A stretch of DNA of 64,000 bases from Escallonia rubra. Its lineage: Eukaryota; Streptophyta; Magnoliopsida; Escalloniales; Escalloniaceae. The DNA is taken from positions 434,001 to 498,000 of the forward strand of contig JAVXUO010001116.1 in assembly GCA_033065855.1 (NCBI GenBank), in the 5' to 3' direction. Each line of letters starts with the position of its first letter. Positions within the stretch are counted from its first letter, which is position 1. Positions 62,661 to 64,000 of the stretch are shown here, in pieces. The notes below the pieces were generated by a model, which was not told where the DNA came from, did no database searches, and worked only from the letters and a program-made list of their open reading frames with translations. Position numbers and translations under genes: made by a program.

Positions 62661-62729
<69 letters not shown>
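62661..62729. repeat. (TA)n microsatellite at a MULE border
   Basis: About 34 uninterrupted AT dinucleotides end exactly at the GGAGCTGATCC terminus of the MULE at 62730. Confidence 0.95.
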
Positions 62730-62731
<2 letters not shown>

Positions 62732-64000
62732 AGCTGATCCGTTGATAACGCTAGCAAAATAGGCCCAGATCGCGCCTTTTTCGAAAACTGTCAGTCGTCC
62801 GCCATACAGTGTCGCGGACGGACTTTGTTTACCTTTTTGCCCATCCGCCCATGTCCGCTACACTATATAGCGGACAACATTAAAGTCCTGATGGGAGACA
62901 GCAAAAAGACGTCCGCGACACTGTATAGCGGACGTCCCCCCAGGCTGACACTTTACCTTTTTGCCCCTCCACACCGTCCGCTATACTGTATCCCGGACGA
63001 TATTGAAGTCCTGACACGGACAGCAAAAAAGGAATCCGCTATACAGTGTAGCGGACGTCCCCTAGGCTGACACCTGTCAGGTCCTGTCAGGACTTTATTT
63101 CAGGGACTTTATTTCTGCACGTGTCAGAGTGTTGGGAATAATTTCCGCTATACAGTATCGCGGACATTATTTCCCGTATACCCCAAAGTTCCCTAATTCT
63201 CAGCTCTTTCGGCTAAATTTTCTTCTCCTTCGGATTCACTTGCTTCCATTTTCAGCTCCCCTCAAGCTTTGAGTAAAACTTGCTTCAATCTTCAGTCAAG
63301 CAAGGTAAGTTTCTGATCTCAAATATTTTTCTGGGTGGATTGACTAATAAAGTATATATATTTTTTTTGGACAAAAAAGTATAGATTTAGGATGATGTTC
63401 TAGAAATTTGTCACTCTATTCATCAACTTGTGATGTTCTAGAAATTAATTTGTTAACTTTAAAGAATTTTATTGTACTTAATATTGATTTTTTTAGGGGC
63501 ATTAACTTCGGCACATCTATCCTATTTAAATTCGAATTTTTTGAGATACGTTTGTTGTATTTTGGCATGATGAATTTGTCTATTTATCTTAGTAATTTTA
63601 ATTTGTTATGTTCAATAAATCTATAATTAGCAAAATGGGTGACTTTTGAGATTATGTATATGGTATATTTGTCATCCTAAATTGGTCTATTCGTCAAGAT
63701 AATTTTTAGGTAATATTTTCAGTTGAAAATGTCATTTGATTATTAAGCGTAGTCTATATTTCTACATAGGTCTTGTTTCATTATGTCTGATTTCGTGTCG
63801 AGCTCCAACACCCCCGTAGATGCTAGTGATCCGTATCTAGGACGAACCTTTCAAACATTGGAAGAAGCTGGAAAATGTTTCCGAGCGTATTCATTGAGGG
63901 TTGGATTTGGCATTAGAATAAAGACTACAAGAACGAGCAGCGTAACGAAAAAGATATGCTCTCGCTTATACGAGTGCCATAGGGGCAGAAACCCAGTGCA
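62730..64000 (+). mobile_element. 5' part of a larger MULE, related to the Pack-MULE
   Basis: The terminus GGAGCTGATCCGTTGATAAC aligns with the Pack-MULE end (GGGAGCTGATCCCTTGACAG). Both then share GCAAAATAGG, CAGATCGCGCCTTTTTCG and CTGTCAGTCGTCCG. Six palindromes of the GTCCGC...GCGGAC type lie between 62795 and 63165. A leader exon ending CAAG at 63304 precedes a GTAAGT donor. The intron ends in ACATAG at 63769, and a coding exon follows. The right TIR is beyond the window. Confidence 0.8.
63783..64000 (+). CDS. FAR1-type zinc-finger N-terminus of a MULE transposase (partial)
   Basis: The ATG at 63783 lies 13 bases after an intron acceptor and is open to the window edge (72 codons). The product reads DPYLGRTFQTLEEAGKCFRA, YSLRVGFGIRIKTTRTSS, then KKICSRLYECHRGRNP. 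That is the layout of the FAR1 DNA-binding domain (P-x-G-x-x-F, EEA, Y-x-x-R-x-GF, C-x-x-x-x-x-C). This domain heads MULE transposases and the domesticated FAR1/FHY3/FRS factors. Its place inside a TIR-bounded element favours the transposon. Catalytic and SWIM regions would lie to the right and cannot be seen. Confidence 0.75.
   Translation, partial: MSDFVSSSNTPVDASDPYLGRTFQTLEEAGKCFRAYSLRVGFGIRIKTTRTSSVTKKICSRLYECHRGRNPV

Noticed and set aside
63783..64000. Domesticated FAR1/FRS transcription factor gene
   Set aside because: The frame lies just inside a TIR terminus shared with a non-autonomous element, so a transposase is the simpler reading; the missing 3' part could still change this.

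Overview
The window is nuclear DNA from a flowering plant, most likely a eudicot (the family is not resolved; I lean weakly to an asterid). Genes have spliced introns with GT/AG borders. The transposons are typical plant types: Stowaway, hAT, Mutator-like (MULE), TGT...ACA solo LTRs and Helitron-like repeats. The recognisable genes are RRP7, S-adenosylmethionine decarboxylase with its leader uORFs, P-class PPR and F-box/FBD. I saw no rRNA, tRNA, CRISPR or bacterial feature. Most of the sequence is repeat or broken gene, and no gene here is demonstrably intact across its full length.

Layout. 1-2131 is the 3' part of a Gypsy-type LTR. 3.7-7.2 kb holds a tandem repeat and a decayed plant-mobile-domain (PMD) element whose ends are packed with CCGCTAC...GTAGCGG dyads. 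7332-9108 is a young gene-capturing MULE (Pack-MULE) with 337-bp near-identical terminal inverted repeats (TIRs); it carries a chimeric ORF joining a PPR fragment to an L-type lectin fragment. A 119-bp palindromic MITE of the same end type follows at 9129-9247, between (TA)n tracts. 9.5-10.7 kb is an endogenous pararetrovirus fragment. 10.7-16.2 kb is a duplicated 5' half of RRP7 arranged as a large inverted repeat, with a Stowaway in one arm. 16.35-21.4 kb is a triplicated tandem unit of about 1.7 kb. 23.4-25.3 kb is an S-adenosylmethionine decarboxylase pseudogene with intact leader uORFs.

26.56-38.41 kb is the RRP7 gene on the minus strand. All eight exons can be traced and keep frame, but a 4.2-kb hAT element sits after codon 4 of exon 1 and a solo LTR sits in intron 6. 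Upstream of it, 38.9-45.4 kb is a three-level nest: a MULE-like element split by a solo LTR, which is itself split by a hAT element. 45.5-51.3 kb holds Helitron-like repeats and a duplicated 1.7-kb segment. 51.5-53.3 kb is a PPR gene of the Arabidopsis At5g38730 type with two nonsense codons and one frameshift. From memory, Arabidopsis RRP7 is At5g38720, so RRP7 and this PPR gene appear to be an ancestral neighbour pair driven apart by transposons.

55.7-62.1 kb holds two F-box/FBD pseudogenes, one with a hAT remnant in it. From 62730 to the window edge is the 5' end of a larger MULE with the same type of terminus as the Pack-MULE, inserted after a (TA)n tract. It starts to encode a FAR1-type zinc-finger transposase, making it the natural candidate for the autonomous partner.

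The strongest leads are the (TA)n-associated MULE family with its palindrome-array ends and captured chimeric ORF, the RRP7 inverted repeat as a possible siRNA source, the hAT-split RRP7 reading frame, and the decarboxylase copy that kept its regulatory uORFs but lost its enzyme ORF.
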